The position numbers and the translations under genes were made by a program. This document shows positions 48,147 through 56,786 of a DNA stretch of 64,000 nucleotides, one piece after another. Location: positions 1-64,000 of the forward strand of contig NZ_JPKG01000023.1 of NCBI RefSeq assembly GCF_000735605.1, in the 5' to 3' direction. This stretch comes from Allobosea sp. LC85. GTDB lineage: Bacteria > Pseudomonadota > Alphaproteobacteria > Rhizobiales > Beijerinckiaceae. Within the stretch, counting starts at the first letter, position 1. Each line of letters starts with the position of its first letter. The notes under the pieces were generated by a model. That model was not told the origin of the DNA. It was given only the letters and a program-made list of their open reading frames with translations, and did not search any database.

Positions 48147-50138
48147 CTATTTCTGCGCTTTCGCCGCAAGCCCGGCGACATCCGCGATGATCCCGTCCAG
48201 AGCGAAATCCTTCGGCGTATAGACCGCCGCCACGCCCATGTTGCGCAGCGCATTCTCGTCGTCGGGTGGGATGATGCCGCCGACCACGACCGGGATCGTC
48301 ATGCCGGCGACGCGCAGCCTGGCCGTGACATCGCGCACCAAGGGCAGATGCGAGCCGGAGAGGATCGAGAGGCCGATGATGTCGGCTTCGGTCTCCTGCG
48401 CCTGCGTGACGATCTCCTCCGGGGTCTGGCGGATGCCGCCATAGTTCACCGCCATGCCGGCATCGCGGGCGCGGACAGCGATTTGCTCGGCGCCGTTGGA
48501 ATGGCCGTCGAGACCAGGCTTGCCGACCAGGAAGCGCGGCGGGCGGCCGAGCTTTTCGGTCGCGCGCGCGACGGCGGCCTTGACGGTGGCGAGGCCGGGA
48601 TCATCGCCCCTTTTGCCGGTGTCGACGCCGGTCGGGGCGCGATACTCGCCAAAGATCTCGCGCAGGGCCTGGGCCCATTCGCCGGTGGTCACGCCGGCCT
48701 TGGCGCAGGCGATCGAGGCGGGCATGACATTTCGGACTTCCCTGGCGGCTGCCGAAAGCTCCGCGAGCGCGGCTTGCGCTGCCTTGGCGTCGCGGGCCGA
48801 ACGCCAGGCCTTGAGCCGGCCAATGGCTTCGAGCTCGACGGAATCCGGCACGGTGACGACATTGCCTTCTCCGGCCGAGAGCGGCGAGGGCTCGCTGGTG
48901 GTGAACTTGTTGACGCCGACGACGATCTGTTCACCGCGCTCGATCGCTTCGATGCGGCGTGCGCCATTCTCGACCAGCGCCTGTTTCATGTAGCCGGACT
49001 CGACTGCGGCCAGCGCGCCGCCCATGGCATCGATCTTCGCAAGTTCGTCGAGGGCAGCGGCCTTCAATTCCTCGACCTTGGCGTCAATCGCGGCCGAGCC
49101 GTCAAAGATGTCGCCGAATTCGAGCAGGTCGGTCTCGTAGGCCAGGACCTGTTGCATGCGCAGGGACCATTGCTGGTCGAAGGGGCGGGGGAGCCCAAGG
49201 GCCTCGTTCCAGGCCGGAAGCTGGACGGCCCGGGCGCGCGCCTTCTTCGAAAGCGTCACTGCCAGCATTTCGATCAGGATGCGGTAGACATTGTTCTCGG
49301 CCTGCGGCTCGGTCAGGCCAAGCGAATTGACCTGAACGCCGTAGCGGAAGCGACGCATCGCCTCGTCCTGCACGCCATAGCGCTTCAGCGTGATCTCGTC
49401 CCAGAGATCGACGAAAGCCCGCATCTTGCAGAGCTCGGTGATGAAGCGCATGCCGGCATTGACGAAGAACGAGATGCGCCCGACGATTCCCGGAAATTCC
49501 GCTTCGCTGACCTCCGCCTGGGCGCGAATCGAGTCGAGCAGCGCGATGGCGGTCGCCAGCGCATAGGAGAGTTCCTGCACCGGCGAGGCGCCGGCTTCCT
49601 GCAAATGGTAGGAGCAAACGTTGGTCGGGTTCCATTTCGGCAGCTCGCGGGCCGTGAACACGACGATATCGGTGGTCAGCTGCATCGAGGGGCGCGGGGG
49701 GAACATATAGGTGCCGCGTGACAGGTATTCCTTGACGAGGTCGTTCTGGGTCGTGCCTTGCAGCGTCGCGCGGGGTGCGCCCTGCTCGTCGGCGACCGCG
49801 ACGTAAAGCGAGAGCAGCCAGGCGGCGGTCGCGTTGATCGTCATCGAGGTGTTCATCTGCGCCAGCGGGATCTGGTCGAACAGGGCCCGCATGTCACCGA
49901 GATGGCTGATCGGCACACCGACCTTGCCGACCTCGCCGCGCGACAGCACATGGTCGGGGTCGTAGCCGGTCTGGGTCGGCAGATCGAAGGCGACGGACAG
50001 GCCGGTCTGCCCCTTGGCGAGGTTGGTGCGATAGAGCTTGTTCGACTCGGCCGCGTCCGAATGGCCCGCATAGGTGCGGAAAATCCAGGGCTTCTCACGC
50101 TGCGCCGGCTTGTCGCCGATCGGGCCGATCGCGTTCAT
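48147..50138 (-). CDS. ecm: ethylmalonyl-CoA mutase
   Basis: A 663-residue B12-dependent acyl-CoA mutase from the ATG at 50138. The barrel domain shows TGLSVAFDLPTQTGYDPDH and SRGEVGKVGVPISHLGDM; the C-terminal cobalamin-binding domain has the base-off ligand His in D544-G-H-S-N-G, then LSGSH and GGIIPPDDE. The barrel phrases and single-polypeptide size fit Ecm/MeaA of the ethylmalonyl-CoA pathway (acetate assimilation) better than classical methylmalonyl-CoA mutase. No ccr or mcl genes are near. Confidence 0.92.
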   Translation of the reverse strand: MNAIGPIGDKPAQREKPWIFRTYAGHSDAAESNKLYRTNLAKGQTGLSVAFDLPTQTGYDPDHVLSRGEVGKVGVPISHLGDMRALFDQIPLAQMNTSMTINATAAWLLSLYVAVADEQGAPRATLQGTTQNDLVKEYLSRGTYMFPPRPSMQLTTDIVVFTARELPKWNPTNVCSYHLQEAGASPVQELSYALATAIALLDSIRAQAEVSEAEFPGIVGRISFFVNAGMRFITELCKMRAFVDLWDEITLKRYGVQDEAMRRFRYGVQVNSLGLTEPQAENNVYRILIEMLAVTLSKKARARAVQLPAWNEALGLPRPFDQQWSLRMQQVLAYETDLLEFGDIFDGSAAIDAKVEELKAAALDELAKIDAMGGALAAVESGYMKQALVENGARRIEAIERGEQIVVGVNKFTTSEPSPLSAGEGNVVTVPDSVELEAIGRLKAWRSARDAKAAQAALAELSAAAREVRNVMPASIACAKAGVTTGEWAQALREIFGEYRAPTGVDTGKRGDDPGLATVKAAVARATEKLGRPPRFLVGKPGLDGHSNGAEQIAVRARDAGMAVNYGGIRQTPEEIVTQAQETEADIIGLSILSGSHLPLVRDVTARLRVAGMTIPVVVGGIIPPDDENALRNMGVAAVYTPKDFALDGIIADVAGLAAKAQK

Positions 50139-50171
50139 GGCCGCTCCCTTGCCGTTCCACCCTGGACCCAA

Positions 50172-50189
50172 TGCAATCTCAATGTTGCA
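50172..50189. promoter_or_regulatory. TGCAA/TTGCA dyad upstream of ecm
   Basis: TGCAA (50172-50176) and TTGCA (50185-50189) are an inverted pair 34-51 bp upstream of the ecm start on the minus strand. TTGCAA-like sites are bound by short-chain fatty-acyl-CoA regulators in some bacteria. A promoter or operator role is speculative. Confidence 0.3.
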
Positions 50190-50251
50190 CTGCGGCGAAG
50201 ATAACGCCAGAGGGCCGCGCAAGTCGTCTCCGACCTTCGGATGAGCCGGCA

Positions 50252-50776
50252 CTACACGGTGTCGGACCCCTGCCTGGGCTGGGGGAGCCGGGGTTTCCTG
50301 CCCGGTGCATGGCCGGCGACGTCGAGGAGCTGGTTGGATTTCTGGGTGTCGAGGATCACCATGGTCGAAGTCTCCGCGACGCAGGGAATCGCCTGCAATG
50401 CAGCGCTGATGAAGGTGCGGAGCGCCTCGATATCCCTGACCCAGACGCGCAAGAGATAGTCGACATTGCCCGTGACCAGCAGGCATTCCGTGATCTCGGG
50501 CTGGCCCTGGATCGCCGTCATGAACTGACTTGCCGCATCGGGGCTCTGCTTGGCCAGTTTCACGCTCACCATCACGCAGATGCCGAAGCCGAGCGCCGTC
50601 GGACTGATCTGCGCCGAGTATCCCTCGATGACGCCGGCGTCTTCGAGCCGCTTGATCCGGCGGCTGCACGGCGTTGGCGAAAGGCCGACTTTCTCGGCCA
50701 GTTCGAGATTGGAGATGCGCCCGTTATCCTGAAGCGCGGCCAGGATCCGGCGGTCGATCCGGTCCAGTTCGATCAT
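50252..50776 (-). CDS. Lrp/AsnC family transcriptional regulator
   Basis: A 174-residue regulator: LDRIDRRILAALQDNGRI, helix-turn-helix NLELAEKVGLSPTPCSRRIK, and RAM-domain phrases PEITECLLVTGNVDYLLRVW. The last 25 residues form a basic, Pro-rich extension beyond the usual family end. It is upstream of ecm on the same strand (113-bp gap) and divergent from a PLP aminotransferase gene, which is the more typical Lrp target. An amino acid is the likely effector. Confidence 0.9.
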   Translation of the reverse strand: MIELDRIDRRILAALQDNGRISNLELAEKVGLSPTPCSRRIKRLEDAGVIEGYSAQISPTALGFGICVMVSVKLAKQSPDAASQFMTAIQGQPEITECLLVTGNVDYLLRVWVRDIEALRTFISAALQAIPCVAETSTMVILDTQKSNQLLDVAGHAPGRKPRLPQPRQGSDTV

Positions 50777-50931
50777 GGGTGATTTTCACTCCAGAATGGC
50801 GATATCAAGGTGATTATCCGCGCAAAAATTACGCTAGTTCGGAATATTGCACGGATTCTCTCGCCTAGCGACTGCTATCATCGCTCAAAGGGCCTTGGCC
50901 GCCCGGCTGAAGCGAAAGTGGTTCAAGCGTC

Positions 50932-52176
50932 ATGGCGATATCGAAGGCCCAGCTGCCGGCAGCACGTCCCGCGCTCTCGCGGTGGTTCAAATCCGGCAAC
51001 AGCATCACCCAGCAGTTCATGGCGATCGGCGGGCGGACGGATATCATCAGCCTTGCCGGCGGGTTGCCCGCCGCCGAGCTCTACCCGGTGGATGCGATCG
51101 CTGCCGCAAGCGAGCGGGCACTGAAGCGCTGGGGCGCCGTCGCGCTCGAATACGGCTCGGTCGAGGGCTTGCCGGCGCTGCGCCAGGCAATCGCCGAGCG
51201 CGTCACGGCCAGTACGGGAAGGCGGTTCGGGCCGGAGAATGTTCTGCTGACGACAGGGGCGATGCAGGGGCTCGACCTGATCGGCAAGGCGCTGATCGAT
51301 CCGGGCGATCTCATCGTCAATCAGTTCCCGACCTATCTCGGCGCGCTCGATGCCTGGCGGCCGCGCCATCCGCGCTATGAACGGCTGGACTGGAGCCTGC
51401 AACGGCCCGGCTTCGACGCCGCACTGCGCCAGGCCAAGTTTGTCTATACCGTGCCGAACTACTCCAACCCGACCGGCGTGCTCGTCAGCCAGGCCGAGCG
51501 CGCGGCATTGCTCGACAAGGTTCTTGAGGCCGGTACCTGGCTGGTCGAGGACGACCCTTATCTGCCGCTGCAACTCGATGGTGAAGCCGGGCCCAGCACT
51601 CTCGCTGCCCATGCCGCACGCCATCCGGACGGGGCCTATGATGGCCCGGTGATCTATCTGGGAACGCTGTCCAAGAGCCTCGTGCCCGGCCTGCGCGTCG
51701 GTTGGATCGTGGCCGAAGCCGGGATGATCGCGACACTGGCGCTCGCCAAGCAGTCGACCGATATCAGCAGCAGCATGTTCACCCAGGCCGTCGCGCTCGA
51801 ACTGCTCGAAAGCGGTTTCGAGGCTGAGCATATTCCGCGCATCGTCGCGGCCTATCGCGAACGGCGCGACGCGCTTTGTGCCGCCGCTTCGCGCCATCTC
51901 GGCGAATGGTTCGAGTGGGATATCCCGCCCGGCGGCATGTTCGTGTGGATGCGGGCGAAATCGAGCGAGATCGACACCAACGAACTTTACAGCTGCGCAC
52001 TCGAGGAGAAGGTCGCATTCGTGCCGAGCAGCGTGTTCGATCCCGACGGGGCGCTCAACAGCGCGATGCGGGTCAACTTCACGCGCTCCTCGCCAGAGGT
52101 TCTTGCCGAGGGCGTGCGCCGGCTGGAGCGAGCTGTTCAGCGCTATCTTGCAAGGCGTTCCGGGCGGGCAGCCTGA
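50932..52176 (+). CDS. PLP-dependent aminotransferase (2-aminoadipate/MocR-type fold I)
   Basis: A 414-residue class I/II aminotransferase. The opening FKSGNSITQQFMAIGGRTDI and ISLAGGLPAAELYP are typical of the LysN/2-aminoadipate transaminase-like group, and the PLP lysine is in GTLSKSLVPGLRVGWIV (about 245). No DNA-binding domain precedes it, so it is an enzyme, not a MocR regulator. It is divergent from the Lrp gene and followed by an RraA-family gene. The amino donor is unknown. Confidence 0.9.
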   Translation: MAISKAQLPAARPALSRWFKSGNSITQQFMAIGGRTDIISLAGGLPAAELYPVDAIAAASERALKRWGAVALEYGSVEGLPALRQAIAERVTASTGRRFGPENVLLTTGAMQGLDLIGKALIDPGDLIVNQFPTYLGALDAWRPRHPRYERLDWSLQRPGFDAALRQAKFVYTVPNYSNPTGVLVSQAERAALLDKVLEAGTWLVEDDPYLPLQLDGEAGPSTLAAHAARHPDGAYDGPVIYLGTLSKSLVPGLRVGWIVAEAGMIATLALAKQSTDISSSMFTQAVALELLESGFEAEHIPRIVAAYRERRDALCAAASRHLGEWFEWDIPPGGMFVWMRAKSSEIDTNELYSCALEEKVAFVPSSVFDPDGALNSAMRVNFTRSSPEVLAEGVRRLERAVQRYLARRSGRAA

Positions 52177-52260
52177 GCTTCCGCGCACTCAATGCCCGGA
52201 CGGCGCGTAGCGACGATCCGGGTTCCATGCCTCAGCCTCTCCTGCCATGGTCCGACATCA

Positions 52261-52293
52261 ATTCCCGGCCTTCCTCCGGTCGTCCGGGATGAC
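52261..52293. repeat. CCGGGATGAC-type palindromic element
   Basis: ATTCCCGG (52261-52268) and CCGGGAT (52284-52290), followed by GAC, resemble the palindrome in the atpD-atpC spacer (26528-26562) at both ends, in a gap between the aminotransferase and RraA genes. Only two copies are seen, so the family is inferred. Confidence 0.4.
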
Positions 52294-52340
52294 GGGACGT
52301 GGATCGCGTTTCAGAACCGCCGCCAGAAAAGGCCATCACC

Positions 52341-53012
52341 ATGCCGACCCGCCTCGACAATCCGCGCAATTCCCGCCTTCCCGATGGCCTGATCGACGCC
52401 TGGTGTGCGGTCCCGAGCTCGGTCATTGCCGACCAGCTCGGCGGTGTCGGCCATGCCGACCCGCGCATCCGGCCGATCCGGCCTTTCGCGCCCGGCACGC
52501 GGCTGACCGGCTCGGCCGTGACGGCCTGGTGCGAGCCCGCCGATTACGGGCCGGTGCATCATGCGATCGCGATCGCCGGCCCCGGGGATGTGGTGGTGGT
52601 CGCGGCAGGTGGACGGCGCGATGCGGCGATGATCGGCGACCTGCTCGGCGGCGCCGCGCGCCTCAAGGGCATTGCCGGCGTCGTCGTCGACGGCGCGGTG
52701 CGGGATGTCGGGCCGGTCTCGCAATGGCCCGACTTCGCCATGTTCTCGCGCTGGGTGATGCCACGCGGCCCGTCCTCGATGGAACGGGGCATCGTCAACG
52801 GCCCGATCGTCTTCGGTGGTGTGGTGGTGCAGCCGAACGATCTCGTCATCGGCGATGATGACGGGCTGGTTTTCGTGCCGCATGCGCTGGCCGAGGCGAA
52901 GCTCGAGCCCTGCCTTGCCCGCGTCCGCGCCGAGGTGGAGTGGGAGAAGGTCCTGGCGAGCGGGAAGTCGACGGTCGAGGTCTTCAGGGTCCCCGCAATC
53001 GAGCCGCTCTGA
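52341..53012 (+). CDS. RraA family protein
   Basis: A 223-residue protein starting at ATG 52341. It has the RraA/HMG-aldolase fold pattern: SSVIADQLGG, RPFAPGTRLTGSAVT, GPGDVVVVAAGGRRDAAMIG and the GIAGVVVDGAVRDVG signature with its Arg/Asp pair. In this group, members may be 4-hydroxy-4-methyl-2-oxoglutarate aldolases, oxaloacetate decarboxylases or RNase E inhibitors; the aldolase/decarboxylase role is likelier next to an aminotransferase. It is followed 3 bp after the stop by dispersed repeat copy 2. Confidence 0.88.
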   Translation: MPTRLDNPRNSRLPDGLIDAWCAVPSSVIADQLGGVGHADPRIRPIRPFAPGTRLTGSAVTAWCEPADYGPVHHAIAIAGPGDVVVVAAGGRRDAAMIGDLLGGAARLKGIAGVVVDGAVRDVGPVSQWPDFAMFSRWVMPRGPSSMERGIVNGPIVFGGVVVQPNDLVIGDDDGLVFVPHALAEAKLEPCLARVRAEVEWEKVLASGKSTVEVFRVPAIEPL

Positions 53013-53015
53013 CGT

Positions 53016-53111
53016 ATCGGCCCGAAACGTGGATTGCGGTTTTCGGGAAAGCCGATGCAAACAGAGAAGATCAGATCATCGGACCGGATACGATATCGGC
53101 TCCGATGATCT
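53016..53111 (+). repeat. dispersed ~95-bp repeat, copy 2 (with hairpin)
   Basis: This aligns with the reverse complement of 17731-17826. It begins ATCGGCCCGAAA and ends in an imperfect hairpin, ATCATCGG (53077-53084) against CCGATGAT (53102-53109). It starts 3 bp after the rraA stop and so probably forms its transcript end. Confidence 0.8.
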
Positions 53112-53308
53112 AACGTCACGCCGCGGCGCCGGTGGGGCTGCGCAGGCGCCGATGCGGTCGATCACCTCCGGCAGATCGGCTCCCCTGAGGCGGACTGTTG
53201 GGGCTCGCCGTCGCGCTTGCGCACAGGGCGAGCATCCCCGCCTCGATTACAGATCCTGCAAAAGGGCGGGCACGGTTGGCCCGGTGAGGCCGGTGATGGC
53301 CAAAAAAG

Positions 53309-53788
53309 CTAGTTTCGTCCGCCCGGCAGCCGCGGCAGCGGCATGAACTCGATGCCTTCCTCATGCAGCAGGCGCGCATCGTCGGGCGTCGCTTCGCCAT
53401 AGATGGCACGGTCATCGGCCTCGCCGTGATGGATCTTGAGGGCTTCTTCGGCAAAGCGGGGACCGACATGTTCGGCGGTCTCGGTGACATGCTTGTGCAG
53501 GGCCGTCAGCATCTCGCGGAAGGCGATTTCCTTCTCGCCCATCAGCGCGACAGGGGCTGGAGCGGGCGCCACCGGGGCAGGGAGTGCCTCCGAACCAGGC
53601 GCCTCAGCGCGCGGTCCGCGATCCGTGCGCGTCACGTTCGGCGACATGATGGCGCGCTCGACCTTGCTGCTGTTGCAGACCGGGCAGGAGACGAGGCCGC
53701 GGCGCGACTGTTCTTCGAAGCTGGCGGAGCTCGCGAACCAGCTTTCGAATTCATGGGCGCTGTCGCAAAGAAGGGAATAGCGGATCAT
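53309..53788 (-). CDS. DUF1178 family protein
   Basis: A 159-residue protein from ATG 53788. The N-terminal half has a zinc-ribbon-like Cys pair (VSCPVCNSS) after MIRYSLLCDSAHEFESWF, the DUF1178 signature. A Pro/Ala-rich linker (about 62-82) joins a conserved C-terminal part, HVTETAEHVGPRFAEEA and DRAIYGEATPDDARLLHEEG, ending near residue 155. Function is unknown. It comes third after comF and grxC on the minus strand, 101 bp behind grxC. Confidence 0.92.
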   Translation of the reverse strand: MIRYSLLCDSAHEFESWFASSASFEEQSRRGLVSCPVCNSSKVERAIMSPNVTRTDRGPRAEAPGSEALPAPVAPAPAPVALMGEKEIAFREMLTALHKHVTETAEHVGPRFAEEALKIHHGEADDRAIYGEATPDDARLLHEEGIEFMPLPRLPGGRN

Positions 53789-53889
53789 CGTTGACTCATG
53801 AAGCGGCTGGCCGCCGCAATACACCCGGACCGTCGCCGCGCCACCTGGCGCGGGCATCCGGCAACCCTGTCATTCCTAATTATACGGCC

Positions 53890-54147
53890 TCATGCCGCGA
53901 GCAGTGTATCGAGTTCGCCGCGGGCATCGAGCGCATGCAGGTCGTCGGAGCCGCCGACATGGCGGTGGCCGATGAAGATCTGTGGCACGGATGTGCGACC
54001 GCCGGCCCGCTCGCTCATGGCGCGGCGCAGCTCCGGCTTGCCGTCGACATCGATCTCTTCGAAGGCCGCGCCCTTCTTCTTCAGGAGCGACTTGGCGGCG
54101 GTGCAGTAGGGGCACCAGCTGGTGGTGTAGAGCGTGATCTGCGGCAT
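53890..54147 (-). CDS. grxC: glutaredoxin GrxC
   Basis: An 85-residue dithiol glutaredoxin from the ATG at 54147: active site CPYC in LYTTSWCPYCTAA (Cys12, Cys15), the cis-Pro loop TSVPQIFI and glutathione site GGSDDLHAL. It reduces disulfides or glutathionylated proteins in the cytoplasm. It is in the order comF, grxC, DUF1178, with 62 bp between the comF stop and its start. The upstream in-frame ATG at 54210 is within the spacer and is not used. Confidence 0.95.
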   Translation of the reverse strand: MPQITLYTTSWCPYCTAAKSLLKKKGAAFEEIDVDGKPELRRAMSERAGGRTSVPQIFIGHRHVGGSDDLHALDARGELDTLLAA

Positions 54148-54209
54148 GGCGGTTCCGGCGATACTGTCCTGATAAATGATACTGTCGTGACACATCATGT
54201 AGTGTGCCA

Positions 54210-55019
54210 TCAGCCATCCGTCACCACCCGCGCGAAGGTGAGGACATCGACATGGCTGGCTCCGGCGCGCAGCAGGGCGCGGGCGGCGGCATTGGCGGTC
54301 GAGCCGGTGGTCAGGACATCATCGACCAGCAGGATGCGACGGCCCGCGATCATGGGCGCCATTCCCGGCAGGACCTTGAAGGCGCCCTGCAGGTTCTCGA
54401 CACGTTGGGGACGGGTCAGTCCGATTTGCTGTTTCGTCCGCTTGACGCGAGTCAGCGCGTCGGGTGCGAGGGCGACGCCGCTCTGGCGCGCGACGACCTG
54501 GGCGAGGGCCGCGGCCTGGTTGAAGCGGCGGCGCCAGAGGCGCGTGCGGTGCAGCGGCACTGGCACGACAAGATCGGCCTCGACGAGGATCTCACGGCCA
54601 GCCTGTGTCATCATCCGGCCGAGCGTGATCGCGAGCTCGAGGCGGTCGCCATATTTCAGGCGGTGAACCAGCTCGCGCGCCGTGCCGTCGAAACGGCAGA
54701 CGGCACGGGCGCGGGCAAAAGCCGGCGGCTCGGCGATCGCCGCGGGCGAGACGGTGCCATGGCCAAGATCGATGGCAAAGGGCGTGCCGAGACGCTCGCA
54801 ATAGGGTCGCTCGATGAAGCCAATTCCGCTCCAGCATGCCGGGCAAAGGCCCTGAGCTTCAGCGGTCGCACCCCGGCAGGCAACGCAGGACGGCGGATAG
54901 ACGAGGCTGATCGCGCTGCGCAAGCCAAGCCGGGAGGCGGCCCCGACAGCGCTCAGCCAGCGATAGCCGGTGCCGGCCAGGGAGAAGGATTTTCTATCAT
55001 CGGTTCCCTGCGCGACCAT
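54210..55019 (-). CDS. comF: ComF family amidophosphoribosyltransferase-like protein
   Basis: A 269-residue ComF/GntX-type protein. An N-terminal zinc-type site appears in VYPPSCVACRGAT and LCPACWSGI, then the phosphoribosyltransferase domain with VVPVPLHRTRLWRRRFNQA and the PRPP loop ILLVDDVLTTGSTANAA (about 230-246). ComF proteins act in DNA uptake or salvage. It heads the comF-grxC-DUF1178 group. The longer upstream frame was not chosen as the sequence before MVAQGTDD is divergent from the OYE gene region. Confidence 0.88.
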   Translation of the reverse strand: MVAQGTDDRKSFSLAGTGYRWLSAVGAASRLGLRSAISLVYPPSCVACRGATAEAQGLCPACWSGIGFIERPYCERLGTPFAIDLGHGTVSPAAIAEPPAFARARAVCRFDGTARELVHRLKYGDRLELAITLGRMMTQAGREILVEADLVVPVPLHRTRLWRRRFNQAAALAQVVARQSGVALAPDALTRVKRTKQQIGLTRPQRVENLQGAFKVLPGMAPMIAGRRILLVDDVLTTGSTANAAARALLRAGASHVDVLTFARVVTDG

Positions 55020-55213
55020 GCCTGTGTCGATCCCGGCCCGGAATGAGCGGCTGCATTGCTTTCATTCCACGCCAGCATTTGCGCCCCTGCCAATTCCGCG
55101 CGCAAGCCCTGTCTCCTCTTGCGTCCAGCGCATGACGAGATGGGGTGACTTGTCGCGTCATGCGGTTTTCAATTGCCCCATGGCAAAAGCCGCGAGCCTA
55201 GAGGAACCATCCG

Positions 55214-56323
55214 ATGAGCCAGTCCGGTGATCATGCTGCCTCCCTGTTTTCTCCGTTCCGTCTCGGCGAGATCGAACTCCAGAACCGCATCGTCATGGCG
55301 CCGCTGACGCGCAACCGCGCGACGCGGGGAAGCGACGCTCCCAATGCCCTGAACGTCGAATACTACCGCCAGCGCGCCAGCGCCGGGCTGATCGTCACCG
55401 AAGGCACGCAGATCTCGCAGCAGGGCCAGGGCTATGTCTGGACGCCGGGCATCTACAACGATCAGCAGATCGCCGGCTGGAAGCAGGTGACAGACGCGGT
55501 CCATGCGGCCGGCGGCAAGATCATCACCCAACTCTGGCATGTCGGGCGCGTCAGCCATGTCTCGCTGCAGCCCGGCCAGCAGGCGCCCGTCGCGCCTTCC
55601 GCAATCCCGGCCAATACCAAGACCTATATCGAAAGCGGCTTCACCCCGGTCTCCGCGCCGCGCGAGCTCGCAGCCGACGAGATCCCGGGCATCATCGCCG
55701 ATTATGTCCGGGCGGCGGAGAACGCCAGAGCGGCCGGATTCGACGGCATCGAGCTTCATGGTGCGCATGGCTATCTGCTCGACCAGTTCCTGCGCGACGG
55801 TTCCAACAAGCGCAGCGACGCCTATGGTGGTTCGCTGGAGAACCGCGTGCGGCTCGTCCTTGAGGTGATCGAGGCCGTGGCAACGGTTTTCCCGAGAGGC
55901 CGTATCGGCCTCCGCATCTCGCCGGTAAGTCCGGCCAATGATGCGCGCGACAGCGACCCGCAGGCGCTGTTCGGCTATCTGGTCGAGCGGCTCAACGAGA
56001 CCGGCATCGCCTTCATCCATGTCGTCGAAGGTGCGACGCGCGAGGCGCGCGACTATCTGCCCTTCGATTATCTGGCGCTGCGCAAGGCCTTCAAGGGCGC
56101 CTATATCGCCAATAATGGTTTCACCCGCGAACTCGCGATCGAGACGCTGGCCGAGGACCGGGCCGATCTCATCGCCTTCGGCCGGCTGTTCATCGCCAAT
56201 CCCGATCTGGTCGAGCGTCTGCAGCAGGACGCGCCGCTGAACACGCCGGATCTCGCGACCTTCTATGGCGGCGATGCTGCGGGCTATACGGACTACCCTT
56301 CGCTGGTGGAAAAGGCCGCCTGA
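55214..56323 (+). CDS. alkene reductase (Old Yellow Enzyme family, NemA-like)
   Basis: A 369-residue FMN flavoprotein with the OYE barrel: FRLGEIELQNRIVMAPLTRNRA, TEGTQISQQGQGYVWTPGIY, HVGRVSH, the substrate His pair in IELHGAHGYLLDQFL and the Arg in VRLVLEVIEAV region. OYEs use NADPH to reduce C=C bonds activated by carbonyl or nitro groups and often handle electrophile stress. It is monocistronic, ended by an intrinsic terminator before the tRNA gene. Confidence 0.93.
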   Translation: MSQSGDHAASLFSPFRLGEIELQNRIVMAPLTRNRATRGSDAPNALNVEYYRQRASAGLIVTEGTQISQQGQGYVWTPGIYNDQQIAGWKQVTDAVHAAGGKIITQLWHVGRVSHVSLQPGQQAPVAPSAIPANTKTYIESGFTPVSAPRELAADEIPGIIADYVRAAENARAAGFDGIELHGAHGYLLDQFLRDGSNKRSDAYGGSLENRVRLVLEVIEAVATVFPRGRIGLRISPVSPANDARDSDPQALFGYLVERLNETGIAFIHVVEGATREARDYLPFDYLALRKAFKGAYIANNGFTRELAIETLAEDRADLIAFGRLFIANPDLVERLQQDAPLNTPDLATFYGGDAAGYTDYPSLVEKAA

Positions 56324-56347
56324 GCGGCCGTCGCGACGCATGAAGCC

Positions 56348-56387
56348 ATGAGGGCGGGTGAGCGCATCATCCGCCCTCATTCGTTTT
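56348..56387 (+). terminator. intrinsic terminator after the OYE gene
   Basis: ATGAGGGCGG (56348-56357) and CCGCCCTCAT (56371-56380) are perfect 10-bp arms with a 13-base loop, followed by TCGTTTT. It separates the flavoprotein gene from tRNA-Glu. Confidence 0.85.
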
Positions 56388-56458
56388 ATCCCAAGGTTTC
56401 TGCACGAAAACAGTTGCAGCGACGCGGAAGCCCGACTAAACACCGCCCGTGCCGCGCT

Positions 56459-56534
56459 GCTCCCTTCGTCTAGCGGTCTAGGACGTCGCCCTCTCACGGC
56501 GAAAACAGGGGTTCGAGTCCCCTAGGGAGCGCCA
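56459..56534 (+). tRNA. tRNA-Glu (anticodon CTC)
   Basis: A complete cloverleaf: acceptor arms GCTCCCT (56459-56465) and AGGGAGC (56524-56530), discriminator G and encoded CCA (56531-56534); anticodon stem TCGCC/GGCGA with loop CTCTCAC, anticodon CTC at 56493-56495, decoding GAG. The T-arm loop GTTCGAG is normal. Remnants of a mobile element begin right after it, as tRNA 3' ends are frequent integration sites. Confidence 0.97.
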
Positions 56535-56543
56535 TCGGCCAGC

Positions 56544-56563
56544 TAAGCCATTGATATGGCTTA
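56544..56563. repeat. 8-bp inverted repeat beside tRNA-Glu
   Basis: TAAGCCAT (56544-56551) and ATGGCTTA (56556-56563) around TGAT, 10 bp after the tRNA. It could be a tRNA terminator or an arm of an attachment region. Direct TGTTACAC copies at 56598-56605 and 56611-56618 follow. Confidence 0.5.
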
Positions 56564-56786
56564 ACCTCCTGAGATATCATAGTTTCTTGGCTCAGACTGT
56601 TACACACAGGTGTTACACGAGCGGCGAAATCGTGCCCAAGGGTGCCTATCTCCTGCTGCGGCGAGCGTGCTCTATTTCGACAAGCGCAAGGTGCCCTCAA
56701 GGACACCCCGTTTACCCGCCCGTCACCGGATGCTCAGATGAATTCCCTTCATGGCGTGTCGTCACGACGGGGGCGGAGAGCGCGTT

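Noticed and set aside
50932..52176. Aminotransferase considered as a MocR-type transcription regulator
   Set aside because: No N-terminal GntR winged helix is present; the protein is a stand-alone aminotransferase.
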